DNA of 64,000 bases from Caenorhabditis elegans (GCF_000002985.6 NC_003282.8:1426001-1490000), one strand, 5' to 3'. Counted from the first letter of the stretch, positions 21,594-33,507 are shown. Numbers and translations are program-made. The notes: a model not told the origin generated them from the letters alone.

Positions 21594-22316
21594 ATGCAAC
21601 ACCGTTTCGTTGTGTTTATGCGTGGTGTAATCGCCCGTTCAAAACTCTCCCATCGTGAAGATTTCGACGATGTGATGCTCCAACTGCAAACTTTTCTCCA
21701 AGTCCATCGTCGTGAAATTGTGCCAACCGACGAACACTTCTTTGCGGAGTGGAAACAAGCTATTTCTGAATACTTTTAAAATGGTCAAGTTTATGAGGAT
21801 GGGACCCAAAATCTGTGAATTTCAAATGTTTTAAAAGTTTGTTTAATATATCTTGTAAACATTTTTCGCTCGATTTATTCTTTTTGAAAAAATCAACCGC
21901 AGCTTTCAAAAATTTATTTGCTTTAAATATAACCGTAACATCCTTCAAACCAAAACACCACGGTTTCTTTCCTCTTTCTAATATGTAAATAATGAGCACC
22001 GAAAAGTTACTTTAAAATTTATGTCCATGAATTTTTAAAATTAAAGTTGAATATTTATATTCCAAAATTCAATTATTTCAGGCAGTTCAACGCAGGAAAC
22101 TGTTACTTTTTCGTTAACCAAGTGTTCCAACACATTGAACTTTGGCCTAACACCAATCCGAACCGGGAGCACATGATCAATTTGGCCCGTGCTTACCTCG
22201 ATGGACAAATTGTGGAACTTCAACAAGAAGTTCACGCCGAGCTTGCCACCGACGAAGCTCGCTGCGCATACCTCGACGGTGCGGCGAAGAACGCGTTCGG
22301 GCCGCCTCGCCCCTAA
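21594..22316 (+). CDS. Unrecognised two-exon candidate gene
   Basis: Two blocks look coding. Block 1 (21594-21779) starts with ATG directly after a TTTCAG acceptor, as in trans-spliced worm genes, and encodes 61 residues ending in AISEYF. Block 2 (22082-22316) follows a TTTCAG acceptor and encodes QFNAGNCYFFVNQ... ending in FGPPRP then TAA, with clearly higher G+C than the flanks. Joining needs a donor inside block 1; GA then GTGGAA at 21748/21749 is weak but phase-compatible, giving 129 residues. Otherwise block 1 is a separate short ORF or the gene is broken. I recognise no domain; the predicted product is mostly helical and charged. The 3' UTR appears to be interrupted by the CACAGG-ended element at 22492. 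Confidence 0.45.
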
Positions 22317-22491
22317 GTTGTACAGCAGACCCATCGGAATTCCAACTGGATTATCAAATCTGTCCTAAATCTTTCACTTATATCCTTTTTCCCCTTCTCT
22401 CAATTGCTTCCCCTCCAACTTCGGTGATCGGCCGATTCCTCTACATTTTCTTCGCGCCTTCCTTCCAAAAATCAAGTTTCAGATCCGTATG

Positions 22492-24032
22492 CACAGGCAA
22501 AGCGGAAAGTGCCCAAAACGATCCGTTCACGGACCGGAAACGGCTCAAATTTAAGAACAGTTCACGGTTCGATTCCCGGTCCGTCAACGGACCGTAATTG
22601 AACCGTAAGGAGACTAAAAAATGGGAAATCCAGCTGCCCCCTTTTTCTTTCCCAATGCTCCACCGAGCTCCGGTCTTGCTCCAGACCGTCTTCCGGTGAT
22701 CCTTCGTTGTAGCAATTCTATCTGCCTCAGCCGGGGTTGAACTTGTCCACTGCCTGTCGATTGATTACTGGCCCATCACCTTACCGTTTGGCCGTTCGCG
22801 CACACGAGGAGAATCAATAGACTTCGCATAAATAGCGATCAGCTCGCGCTCGCGCATTTTCTTCTGGTTTTCACGTCTTACACCAACTTTTTCGATTGTA
22901 TTTTCAGTAGTTTCTGATTCTCCATCTTGCCGTTGGACTTATATGAAAGCGAACGATAACAATTGACAGTTTCGTGTAGTTCAGAACTTATTTCGCATAT
23001 TTCTCAACATCTACCTATACGAGCTCCATCTACTTGTAATACAGAAATGGTACTTACCATATTTCCTCTATTAGTCTTGCATGCAAGACTAATTTTCGAT
23101 TGGACCGGGTTGCAATACTAATAGAGGAAATAAGGTATATGCGTTCTACTTGAATGATACCTTAATTTCTTAAAATACACACGAAACAGAAACGATATCA
23201 GGAATGATTCCAGAATGTATTGTTAGTAAAATATTTTATGATATTTCAAAAAATTATAGGATTACATTAATATAACCTCTTTTACACACAATGTCATGCT
23301 TAATAGCCTCAGTTAGATCGCATGCGATTACGGGCCGCGTACGGACCAGTTGGACGGATGATAGACAAAATGGTTGCCCAGAGGATTTTTTTTTCATGAA
23401 AATTGAGTTTTTGAAGTACCTACAGTGCTATTTGGTTCATTGTAGCCAGTTGGCTAATTTTTTGCCTGATTCAAGGTTTAGTTTTAAAAAGTGCAGTTTT
23501 GCCGACCGGGACGGTTAATTTACGGACCATCTACGGACCGGCTACGGCCAAACTACGGATGATCACCAAAACGGAGGATAATACGAAAAATTTTTTTTCA
23601 TGAAAATGGAGTTTTTGAAGTGCCTACACTCTCCTTTGGCTAATTTGAGCACTTTTTCCGTGCTAGAACCTGAAATTTTCAAAAACAAAAATTTGGTGCC
23701 CGGGACGGTTCATTACGGGCCGGCGACGGACCGTCTACGGACCGGAAACGGCCCAACTACGGCTCAAGAGCCATCTCGATCGGTAAATGTGGTTTTTGCT
23801 CTAAATAATGCATTTAACGACGTAAAAATGCTTGAATTAGCCAACTGGTATCTTAGGTATTAAAAAAATTCGTTTTCTTAAAATCCATTTTTTCCTCTTA
23901 ATGGCCATTTTTTTACATTCCCTGTAGTTTGCCCGTAATTGGTCCGTCCCGCTTTTCATATCCGTAGTTCGCCCGTTAATGGTCCGTTCCCGGTCCAAGA
24001 TCCGTAAACGGACCGTACCCGCTTTGCCTGTG
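22492..24032. mobile_element. CACAGG-terminated inverted-repeat element with ACGGACCG subterminal repeats
   Basis: Perfect 14-bp terminal inverted repeats CACAGGCAAAGCGG (22492-22505) and CCGCTTTGCCTGTG (24019-24032). ATG lies immediately outside both ends, a possible 3-bp target duplication. Many copies of CGGACCG, ACGGACC and GGTCCGT crowd both flanks. No transposase frame is visible. CACTA-type (CMC) elements have CACT/CACA ends, 2-3-bp duplications and subterminal repeats, so this may be a non-autonomous member; that is inference. The flanking pyrimidine-rich sequence continues on both sides as one UTR-like stretch. Confidence 0.6.
23054..23136. repeat. Small palindrome nested in the CACAGG element
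   Basis: ATTTCCTCTATTAGT with CTTGCATGCAAG, then ACTAATAGAGGAAAT, forms an approximately 83-base hairpin with outer TACC/GGTA. It looks like a miniature palindromic insertion. Confidence 0.6.
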
Positions 24033-24400
24033 ATGGGTGCACGGCATCTCCATCTCTCCCCTGTTTTTTTTTTGAATTTTTCTCCCCTTTAATTTTTTTT
24101 TAATAATCTTTACTGTTCCCTATTTCCTTTTCCGATGAAGGTATTGTTTATAATATCATGATGATGTTTCACTTGTGTTCAAAGTAAAATTAAATCTTGA
24201 AATTATACATTAATTTTTAGCTCATTAGCACAATAGAGTGTATGAAATTCAGATAAATTTCAGCTGAAAGCTCGAAGCTGATGCTCGGAGCGATTGCGAG
24301 GAAAACTATAGAGAATCGGATTCTGTAAGGGTTTGTGAGTGGTTCACCCAGTTGAAATAGATAAATTTAGCAATTTCTAGCTAAAAAAGCTGAAATTTCA

Positions 24401-24793
24401 TTATTTTTCACTCGAAAAACTGAAAATTCGTGACAAAAATTCATGAAAATCGATTGAAAAGGCGTCACTCAAACAGTCTTCTTGCTCATTGAGCTCCGAT
24501 TTCTCTTCAGAATCCTCCATGTCTTCCGGACAGTCTTCTTGCTCATTGGGCTCCGTTTGCTCTTCAGGATTCTCCATGTCATCCGAACAATCTTCAGGCT
24601 CAGACTCCGGCTTGCCATCTTCTTCAGCACATTCCAGTTCATCCACCGGTTTCACATCATTCAAAGAGTCATCTTGCTCTTTTTGCTCAGCCTCCTCTTC
24701 AGCACAATCCTCGCCATCCAAACAGTCAATTTGCTCACACTCCGCTTCTTCCCGATGCTGCTTTTCACCATAGTATTCCTCATTGTCGAGCAT
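24401..24793 (-). pseudogene. Acidic ORF, N-terminal-only copy of the calpain gene
   Basis: A 130-residue ORF begins MLDNEEYYGEKQHREE, similar to [14 protein letters not shown] of the larger calpain 4.4 kb downstream on the same strand. The leader also matches (acceptor TTTTCCAG, then AAAAACTTGTGAAAA before the ATG). The body is a 24-residue-period acidic repeat (EQEDCPEDMEDSEE, NEQEDC) resembling [15 protein letters not shown] from the second calpain exon. No protease exon follows, so it is either a truncated duplicate or a small acidic protein gene. Cysteines replacing Tyr at the EDC positions (four or more) are unusual. A GTGACG donor near the end could lead to unrecognised exons. Confidence 0.5.
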
Positions 24794-25246
24794 TTTTCAC
24801 AAGTTTTTTTGGCTGGAAAATAGAATGAGTAACGTTACTGAACAATTATCAATCTGTTAAAAGTTGAAGGCAAAAAAATATACAAAAACTAGCACAGAAA
24901 AGTTACAACACTTTCGAAAAAAAAATGCGACCACACTGTTTAGTCACTATGTAATTTTGCTTTTTATTATGATTGATTACGTTTACTACACTGAGCAATT
25001 GATCCGGTTTTGTTCTTAGGAAAAACATACAGTCAACAATTGTGAAGCCTACATCAATTGGGCCAGATGACGTGACAAGGTCAACAATCTATTGGGGGTC
25101 GGTGAGCAAGAAAAAGTGAAACTTTTGGTCAATCGGAAAAAGTTTTTATTATTGAATTAGTACAAAATGGGCTAGATCCAATTAAATTCTGCAATTTCTT
25201 CTTGTTTGTGTTTTGTGTAAATGCCATCTTTACAGGAAATTAGTAG

Positions 25247-25553
25247 TGAAGGTGTAGTCAAAAATTTTTTCATTGCTTTATCAGACTTTAAATTGTCTGA
25301 AAACACCGAATTTCATAATGAACATTATTGAAAACTTCTCAAAACGCGATTTCAAGTTGATTTAGGCACTTACATAAGGTTAATGGACAATCAGATTTGT
25401 TGAACTTTTTTACCAAATCTGGTAATTTTTGAGTCGCTATAACTTTTTCTTGAGAAGTTTTCAAGAAGTTTTTTGAAGTTTTGTTTGGTATTTTCAGGCA
25501 ATTTCGAGTCTAATAAAGCAATAAAAATATTCGACTACAACACCTTTAAGCCA
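25247..25553. mobile_element. Miniature inverted-repeat element
   Basis: The left end AAGGTGTAGTCAAAAATTTT...ATTGCTTTATCAGACT and right end AGTCTAATAAAGCAAT...GACTACAACACCTT are reverse complements with a few mismatches over roughly 60 bases. The interior is AT-rich and non-coding. Confidence 0.7.
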
Positions 25554-26229
25554 AGCTTGCCTGAAGCATAATCCGAGTTTTCCACCCAACGACTCTTCGC
25601 TCTAATACAAAACCCGTCCGGACGAGTTTACGATATCATTTCAGTCATTGTTTCAACCAAAATTTCATTAAACCCAAAGGTTTCTCTTCAAGTTTATCCC
25701 AAAAAAAAACTAAAAATCACTTGAAAGCTTGACCTCCTTCCTGCTCCCCAACTTGCACCAAAGAGCCCATTCGGTCTGTTTGCCGAGCTCTTTCCACACG
25801 TGTTGCTTGCGCAGTAGCTTCTGTGTTTGTATGATTCTAATTTCGAACTTTTCAACTGGTTTTTGGTTGCGAAACAATATAAATATCAGTGAATTGATCG
25901 AATTTTGAGCTTAAACTTTATTTTTACTGTGATTTTTTTTTGTGAAAATTTGTGTGTGCAGCTTTCGTAATTATTGTGATTTCTATCCTAAATTTTGCAA
26001 AATCGCAAAAAAAATTCTTGATTTTTTTTTAGCTCATTCTGTCTTCTGTCATCTGCCACTAGACAATGCTTAAAATTAATAAAAAAATTTCCAAACTTTT
26101 AAAGTTTAGTAAGTAATACAAATAAACTATGTGCTAATGTCAACATACCTCTCAAGTTTCAAAAAAACGCGATCTCAAGTTTCAAAGTAATTTTATATTT
26201 TTTGTCCTTATTACCGGTGTTAAATTTGA

Positions 26230-26530
26230 TGTTTCATACAATTTTTTGGCGAGAATTTCAAAATTTCTGATAATTTTTTTTTTCAAATTTTCAGCAAAAA
26301 ATTTTAGCGGAGAATTTAAAATTTGTGAGAAACATTTTTTGGCGGGAAATTCAAATGTTCAGTGAACATTGTTTAGTGGGAAGTTCAATTTTCTAAAAAA
26401 AAAATTTCGGACACGTGGTGTCAGGCTGTCTCAATGCGGTTTGATCTACAAAAAATGCGGGAAGATGTTTTGGCGGGAAATTCAAAATTCAAATTTTCTG
26501 AAAAAAAATTTTTGGCGCAAAATTCGAATT
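26230..26530. repeat. Degenerate 34-bp minisatellite relics
   Basis: Scattered TTTTTTGGCGGGAAATTCAAAT units with many changes (GGCGAGAATTTC, AGCGGAGAATTT), related to the arrays at 14618 and 50155. Confidence 0.6.
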
Positions 26531-29139
26531 TTCTATACAAACTCAAAGTTCACTGATCAAACCAGAACACACACTTTCTTATTTTCCGAGGTAGGAACTA
26601 GTTTTTTTGTTGTCATCTTGCCGTCCCCTATGTGAACTTGTGGAAATGCCCGAACACTCACTCTAAAATCAAAATTCGAAAAAACAAATCATCATCATTA
26701 TTGGCAAATGACCTCCCTTAATTAGATGATCTCTAGTGAATCATGTGACTTTGTGTGATCAGTTAACCAATTTTTTGACCACTTTCTCATATTTTTTTTT
26801 TTGACTTTCTGTTCACTGAAGTGCTAGGAATTTGACAAAACTTTTTGTTTTTTTGTTTCTCACTGCTTTTGGGCCAAATTATTGTTGTTTTTCTGAAATT
26901 GTATCTTTTTTGGTTAACTTTCAGTTGAACTGTTGTTTTTTTACTATACATCTTGTTCGGCGAAACAAGAAATAGTAGTTAAAAGTGTGTGACTTTTGGG
27001 TTTCACAGAATTCCTTCTACCCTTATTACTTCAACGTCTTATATCTCAGCACATTTTATTTATATTAGAAAAATTTCAACTGCGAAATTATAGAAAAACA
27101 TATAACACACACTTTGTTAGTTGAAGATATTTCGCTGAATCTGATAATAATTGACATACGAGCTGCCAAAATTCAGAGAGGCAAAAATCCTTCGATGCAC
27201 CATGTCTTGCCATCTTGCTAAACAGCTTATATCTTGGTTTAAAGTTTATGTATCAGACATTTTTAAAATGCAAAGTTATAGAAAATTAAATGTGGGAAAT
27301 AATGTTAGTTAGCAACTTTTTGACATCACCAACGGCAATCGAAATATAAGCTTTCAAAAGTTTTTGTTGCGCACCATGTCTTGCAGCCCCGCACTGTGCC
27401 TGCTGTATCTCAATTCAGTTTGAAGATATTTGAAAATTTTCTAATTTAGAAAAATACTAGATAATTATTTTCTTAGACAAAAATCTATCACCCAATTTCA
27501 AAAACTGTCTTGGAGGTCACTGTGCCAACACGAACTTAGTTTGAACCAAAAATCTCCACCCTATACTTTCAAATATTTTTCAAATCGACCAAAAAAACTA
27601 GTCGCTATGTGATGCGTGTGTGATTGATTTGATAAGATTTTCCAGGGGGACTATACGCACTTCGTCATCATTGATTTGATGCGATTTTCGTTGACAAGCA
27701 CGCCGCGCGCAAATCTATTCCGCAGTTCTTCTTGATGCAATTCACCTTTTCGAAATCGTTTTTTTTTGTTGATAATTTAGTATTTTCCTTTAATTCTTAA
27801 TTCCCAGAGCTAAAGCTTCCATGGTACGCAGGCGCGGTCTCAGGACCTGACGCCTGCCTGAAAAATGCTTTGCCTCTTTTCTGCCTCTTGGAGTGAGTTT
27901 TCAAATAGCAAACTTTCTGATTTCTATCATTATTGTTTTGAAAATCAAATTGTGAAAGGAAAAAAAAATTTAGGTATGTTTTAGCATAAGGCGCGTATTG
28001 AGGCGAGAGTCAGGCGGAGATCCGCCTTAAGGCCAGACAGGTAGGCGTTTTAACGCCTACACAGAAGACCTATCAAGAGCCTTTTCGGTGGATGCACCAT
28101 GTTTTACAATTTATTCAATTTATTTTGTAGTTCCATCCCAAAAATTTAAATTATTTGGTTGAAATTAATTGTATTAACCGAATTTGACAAATTCGAACTC
28201 AAATTCCATATTCATTCAACTCGAAAAATTGTATGTTAGATCTTATAGACCACAAAATAACAACTTTTTAACTATTTTGTATTTCTCTCTAAACATCAGA
28301 CAAGATGTGCCCAAAAAAGTGACAGTAGTCAATTAGTGCTTGTTTTGTAGTTTGTAGTCAGCCACGTGTCATTCACGTGTATTTTGGTCGTTCTAAACAA
28401 GACGCGGTCATAAAAATGTGTACAGTGATAACGATGATGACAACATCAGGTGAGACCGGGGGTTTGGCAAAAGGACACATCATTTAAATAAATATATGTA
28501 CTGTGTTGGAACCGGTGGGATTATTGTGGACAATAAATAGATAAATGAGCAAATATTATTGTTTTGAGCAAGGTGACCACCGGAAGAAGGGTCACATGGC
28601 AAAACGACGTGGAGTTAAATGTATTTTTAGATGGCTTGAAAGAATTTCAAAAACTTCTATATGTAAATAGTTGAATTTTAAATATTTTCAAAATTAACTT
28701 TGCTGCAAGTCATGGTGCATCGACCAGAAAAACCTCGCTTAGCATTAATTTCGCTTGCCTGTGGTCTGATCAAAATTTTGTCAACTAACCAAATATCAAG
28801 CATTTTTCTAGTTAGAAGTTTTTCAATATCTTCGAAAATAGCAGAGATATAGGCTCCTGTGGTTGATTTGCAAAGCATGGTGCATCGATATCTCAGTTGT
28901 CTAGGGGGTTATCATAATTTTGTCAACTACTAAAATATTTTTCAAATCTTTTTCTGTAACATTGCAGTTAAACTTTTCTTGTTGTATTTTAAAGTAGCAA
29001 AGATATAAGCCCTCAAAGCTGTTCAGTTTTGTGTGGTCACAATGTATTACAATATCACAATGATCACTTCCATAAAGCCCTGCTGAAGCCCAGGGCACAA
29101 AATTTAGAAGGGTCAGGTCGCAATCTAGCCATTTGTCAT

Positions 29140-29300
29140 CATGGCTACGCGCACACTCACACTGTGTCTCTTTGTGTCTCGGCGGTGTGCATGTGCCTTT
29201 AAATACCCCCTTTTGAATCATTCACGCGTTCTTTGGTTCTTTGGTTCTCAAGAAGAGCGGAGAGCAATCGCGTAATTTGTGCAGCCTTTTTGATAAGACT
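29140..29300 (+). promoter_or_regulatory. Possible promoter region
   Basis: A G+C-richer block with CACACTCACACTGTGTC, a TTTAAATA box-like element near 29198 and TCTTTGGTTCTTTGGTTCTC precedes a plausible first exon by about 350 bases. Nothing is decisive. Confidence 0.3.
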
Positions 29301-29575
29301 TCTTCATGAGTTACTAGATTTAAAACTCGAATTTTTACTATTTTCTTAATAAAAAACTCCGAATTTCCCCCATTCTCACCCATTTCTCTAGTCGGACACA
29401 AAATTTTGTGGTCTCCCGTGCTCTATAGTTTTTGGTCATTGGTCACATCGTATGTTTCGAAATCATCGCCGCTGTTTTTGTTTTGAAAATTGATTTTCAA
29501 CGAATTCTCTTTGGTTCTCCCAGCATAGAAAACGGTCATTTTTCTTTTTTTTTAATTGCCGAAGAAAAAAATATA

Positions 29576-29655
29576 ATGGAATCAGTGGAGGCGCAGACTG
29601 TTAGAAAGCATTTGCACTGTTTATTGAACGGTTTGGCGCCCGTTACTCAGTGGAA
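29576..29655 (+). CDS. Possible orphan first exon
   Basis: ATG followed by 26 codons (MESVEAQTVRKHLHCLL..., ending VTQW) and a strong AA/GTGAGT donor. Codon use and amino-acid composition are better than in surrounding DNA. Joining it directly to the NAD kinase exon at 31075 puts that exon out of frame and stops early, so it is not a simple upstream NAD kinase exon. Joining to the acceptor at 30603 opens about 117 codons of unconvincing sequence. It may be a non-productive leader or a separate gene. Confidence 0.3.
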
Positions 29656-29719
29656 GTGAGTGGTATCAAAAAATGCGTTCGGTTGCATTTATAGTTTTAT
29701 GAGATGAATATTTTGTAAT

Positions 29720-30530
29720 TTAACAATTTTGTGATAAATTTACTTTTCGACGAGGTATAGAGGTTTTAGCACAAGCTGAATCCCGCAGCCTTTTAAAATC
29801 AAATTCTCATAACGTATTTTTACTTTTAACTCCTTTTAACTCCTTCGAAGTAAAAGTTATTCAACAGTTGTTAACTTGAGCATGTAGTGTTTTTTTAAGG
29901 CGGCTATAACTCAGCGGAGGTTAATGCTATGAAAAAGATGAAAATTACAAAAATGTTCAGTTTTATGTGGTAAATAATCTTTTAATGAACAATTTTGCGA
30001 CAAATCAACTATTCGACAAGATACGGAGGGTGCTAGCTTCAGCCATTGGCACCCTACTTCTCACCACTAAACCTTTATGCTCCTGTAACTCAGCGGAGGG
30101 TAGTTTTATGAAAAAGTTCACAATTACAAAAATGTTCAGTTTTATGTGGTAAATAATTTGTTAGTTAACAATTTTAGGATAAATTTATTCTCCGAGGAGA
30201 TACAAGGGCAGAAATTTCAGTAGCTCTCTTCATCGGCTCCCTTGCCGCTTCACCACCAAACTTTAGGCGCCTGTAACTAAACGGAGGTTACTGTTATGAA
30301 AAAGTTGCAAATTACAAAAATGTACAGTTTTATGTGATAAATAAATTGCTAGTTTAACAGTTTTTTGATAAATCCACTTTCCAACAAATTACAACGATTT
30401 CTAGTCTTCGACACTACTGCTCACCCTTCACCACTGAACCTCCAGGCGTCTGTAACTCCGCGGAGGTGAACTCCATTAAAAAGTTGCCAACTACGAAAAT
30501 ACGCAACTTTTAAAGTTCTATATTTTATTA
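29720..30530. repeat. About 180-bp tandem repeat, four copies
   Basis: The block TAACTCAGCGGAGGTTAATG-CTATGAAAAAG occurs near 29907, 30089, 30276 and 30450 (spacings about 182, 187 and 174). Each is followed by ATTACAAAAATG and CAGTTTTATGTG. Its core resembles one arm of the palindromic elements in the 40-55 kb region. Confidence 0.85.
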
Positions 30531-31083
30531 GTTGGCATATTTTTGATAACTCCTCTACTCGTAGAGATATCACAGCTTAAACTTATACTCCTTATACTCC
30601 AGCCGATCAAAACACCATTTTTTCCAAAAAATTCCATCATGGCGTCAAGTATCATTTCAACACCATTTATTTACTTTGTGTCAATTCTCAATTCTCAACT
30701 TTCAATTTCTCCTCAAAAATCAAACATTGCGAGCACATCTGAGCACGAGGGGAACAAACCACCACCTCCCACACAATTTCTATTGTTGTAGCCTACCGGA
30801 ACGGTGGGCGGCGCCCAGACGTTCGGAAGGCGGAGCCCCGTTTATTTATAAATCGGGAAAAATTTTTGAAATTTTGAAATTTTGGAAATTTGAAAATAAT
30901 GGTGCCATTTGTGTTGATTTTTTGGCGAATTCTCGAATGACTTTTCGTGTGTGATGAGGCGGCTGAAAAAAAAACTAACTGATAAGCTTTTCTATCATAT
31001 TTTAACCTTTTCTCTCTCTCTTTTTTGATTCCATTAAATATCCATTTCCAATTTCTAATAATTTATAATTCCAGCCGTCCATC

Positions 31084-33363
31084 ATGGCCGCTTTGGCAAT
31101 TTCTCACTGCGTGAGCCACGTGGCGCGCCCAGTTTCTCCGGTAACACAAGGAAAACCGAGCGGAAGCAGACAGCAGCCGGTGAGCCAAATTTCGATTTTA
31201 AGCCTTGTTTTGGAGCAAATTTTTAGGCGATCCGGTTTGCGTTGATCCTTCGAAAGAGCACACGATGGCAATGGGAGAAGGAGCAGACGGGCTTGAGCGA
31301 TGCTGATCTGAAAAAGTGAGTTTTACAACCAAAGCTGCTCGTCGATGCATCACGTTTTGCATCTCCACTTTGAAAGCTCATATCTTTGTTCATTTTTAAG
31401 ATACTATAGGCACATAGCTAAAAATAATTTTATTAGTTGACAGTTTTCTTTTAAAACCAAATACAACGAGATAAAAACTGTGGAAGCTGGTTCTAGTCAT
31501 TGCACCATGTCTCACGCCATTTCTAAAGCTTGTAACTTTGTTCATCTTTTAGATACTAAAAAATTGAAACTGCAATAATGTATGTCCATGTCTTCCTCCA
31601 CATTCAGAGTCCATATCTTTGTTCATTTTATAGGTAGTAAAAAGTAAAAAATTTTTAACTACAAAACTGTAGAAAATCAAATATTTAAATATTTTGTCAG
31701 AAAGCAACTTTTCGATAAACCCAAAGCCAAATGAGATATAAGCTATCAAAGCTGGTTCCGGTCGATGCACCATGTCTCAAGCCACTTCTAAAGCTTGTAG
31801 CTTTGTTCATCTTTTAGGTACTCAAACAATTGTTATTACAAAATAGTAGAAAAACATATATTTCATATTTCGCCTGTGAGCAACTTTTTGATAACGCTAA
31901 AACAGACAGAGATATGAGCTACCAAAGAAGATAATTTTCGGTCGATGCACCATGTCTTAAAGTTCATATTCAATAGGTTGTTTCCTGAATTTAATTTTAA
32001 TAACATTAACACTATATAAAATATGTATAAGGTGTCCGGTCGATGCACCATGTTTTGCTTCACCTATATCCTATCATACAGAAATTTGGAAAATTATATT
32101 TAGGCTAAAAACCGAAACTGTGTATTTTTCCCATGGTGTCTGCAATTGACAAAAGTCTACTGACCTCATTTGAATGTAAAAATGTCTATCAGGCTATATT
32201 CCCAGCTACTAAATCTTTTCAGGCACCTCTCCTCAAAAGGCACCAAGGTTCAAGAGCTCCTCGAAAACGAGAAGAAACAAGTAAACGCAGTGCAGGAAAT
32301 TGTCTCCGAACTTGGCAAAGCAGGCATCTCCACAAAAGTTGTGACTCGCGAGCAGCTAGCCCAGTACCTGCCTGAAGCTGATCTGGTGATCTCTGCCGGT
32401 GGTGATGGAACCTTCTTGGCTGCAGCTTCCGTGGTCAACGACAACACCCCAATCATCGGTATCAACACTGACCCGATCGGAAGTGAAGGACACCTGTGTG
32501 TCGGTGGCAAGAATCCACCTCGCGATTTGATCGAGCGTCTGGTCTCTGGAAACTTGAAGTGGGTGCAGAGGACGAGGATACGGGTAACAGTAAAGGAATC
32601 CCGGAACTCGATTTTCTCATTGAAGAGGTCTGAAAAATCAACAAACCTCGCCCTGAACGAGGTGTTCATCGGAGAGGATGAAGCCGCCAAAGTCTCAACC
32701 TACAATATTTCCATCGACGATTCGCAGACAGTCAAGCAAAAGTCCTCCGGGTTGATTGTGTCGACTGGGACCGGATCGACGAGTTGGTACCTCGGAATGA
32801 ACAGGATCGATGAGAATGCGACGACGTCAGTGTTGGAGGCACTGCAATCACTTGGCGTGGATGTGCCGATCACAAGGAATTTGGTGGAGAAGGTGGTGAA
32901 TTCGGTGAATGAGAAGATCCCGTTCGAGCCAGATCATCCTAGTGAGTTTTTTGAAAGTTGATTGGAATTTGGGTTTGTTGAGTTGGAAACAAAATGTCAG
33001 GGGTATTTTTGATTACACAATTCCAAATATAAGACCCTGCACAGACATGGAAAAGGACTGAGAAAAGGACCCCATGGCTGGCCTCATCGTCAGGCTTCAG
33101 AAAACTCAAATTTGAGAATTTCTCATTATCTCACTTTCACTTTTAACTTTCCAGGTTTCGCCTTCTCAATCCGTGAGCCGATCTTCAACGCCACCTACAA
33201 ACGCACGGCGACCCGCGGATTCGCCAGAAAGATCAAACTCGAATCCCGATGCACCAACGGATACCTGGTCCTTGACGGATCCACAAAGATCCCGTTCCCA
33301 CGTGGCGCCGTCGCCACGATCGAGGTCAATCCGAATGATGCTTTGAAAACTGTGATTGTGTAA
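31084..33363 (+). CDS. nadk-1: NAD kinase, mitochondrial NADK2 type
   Basis: Four exons (31084-31179, 31227-31315, 32223-32941, 33155-33363) join in phase to 370 residues. The enzyme phosphorylates NAD+ to NADP+ using ATP. Residues 121-125 are the GGDGT nucleotide motif, followed by NTDPIGSEGHLC and, later, ALNEVFIGE, KQKSSGLIVSTGTGS and FSIREPIFN. These match the animal NADK2 branch rather than cytosolic NADK. The second exon (ILRKSTRWQWEKEQ, LSDADLKK) aligns with the NADK2 N-terminal TRYEFEQQ region, which fixes the exon order. The first 32 residues lack acidic residues and carry a few basic ones, consistent with a mitochondrial signal, though not a textbook helix. The start follows an ATTCCAG acceptor by 9 nt. 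Intron 3 (31316-32222) is filled with degenerate repeats. The symbol is from recall of the clone. Confidence 0.88.
31330..32060. repeat. Degenerate tandem repeat in NAD kinase intron with TCGATGCACCATG motif
   Basis: Units of roughly 100-190 bases contain GGTCGATGCACCATGTCT, AAGCTTGTAACTTTGTTCAT and GATATAAGCTATCAAAGCTG. Motif copies start near 31341, 31500, 31761, 31941 and 32039. Confidence 0.7.
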
Positions 33364-33501
33364 CAATGATTTTGTGTGTATTGTTTTTATTGTACGGGTT
33401 TTCGGGTTGTCGTTTTTTTTGTGAATTATGAATTCGTAATTGTACATAGATTTTATACGATTTTATGTGATACATCAATTTGAAATTTGAAATTAAAAAA
33501 A

Positions 33502-33507
33502 AATAAA
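33502..33507 (+). terminator. Polyadenylation signal of the NAD kinase gene
   Basis: AATAAA about 140 bases after the stop codon. Confidence 0.6.

Larger units (their letters stand above)
24794..29200. other. Long stretch without a recognisable gene
   Basis: No frame here shows a known domain or a run of phase-consistent exons. The region holds a miniature inverted repeat (25247-25553), degenerate 34-bp minisatellite units (about 26230-26530), several TCGATGCACCATG motifs, and otherwise unique AT-rich sequence. Confidence 0.5.

Noticed and set aside
30543..30954. Open frames of 80-117 codons upstream of the NAD kinase gene
   Set aside because: Composition is biased (many Ser, Phe, Ile), no domain is recognisable, and no phase-consistent link to the kinase exons was found; kept only as a possible partner for the orphan exon.
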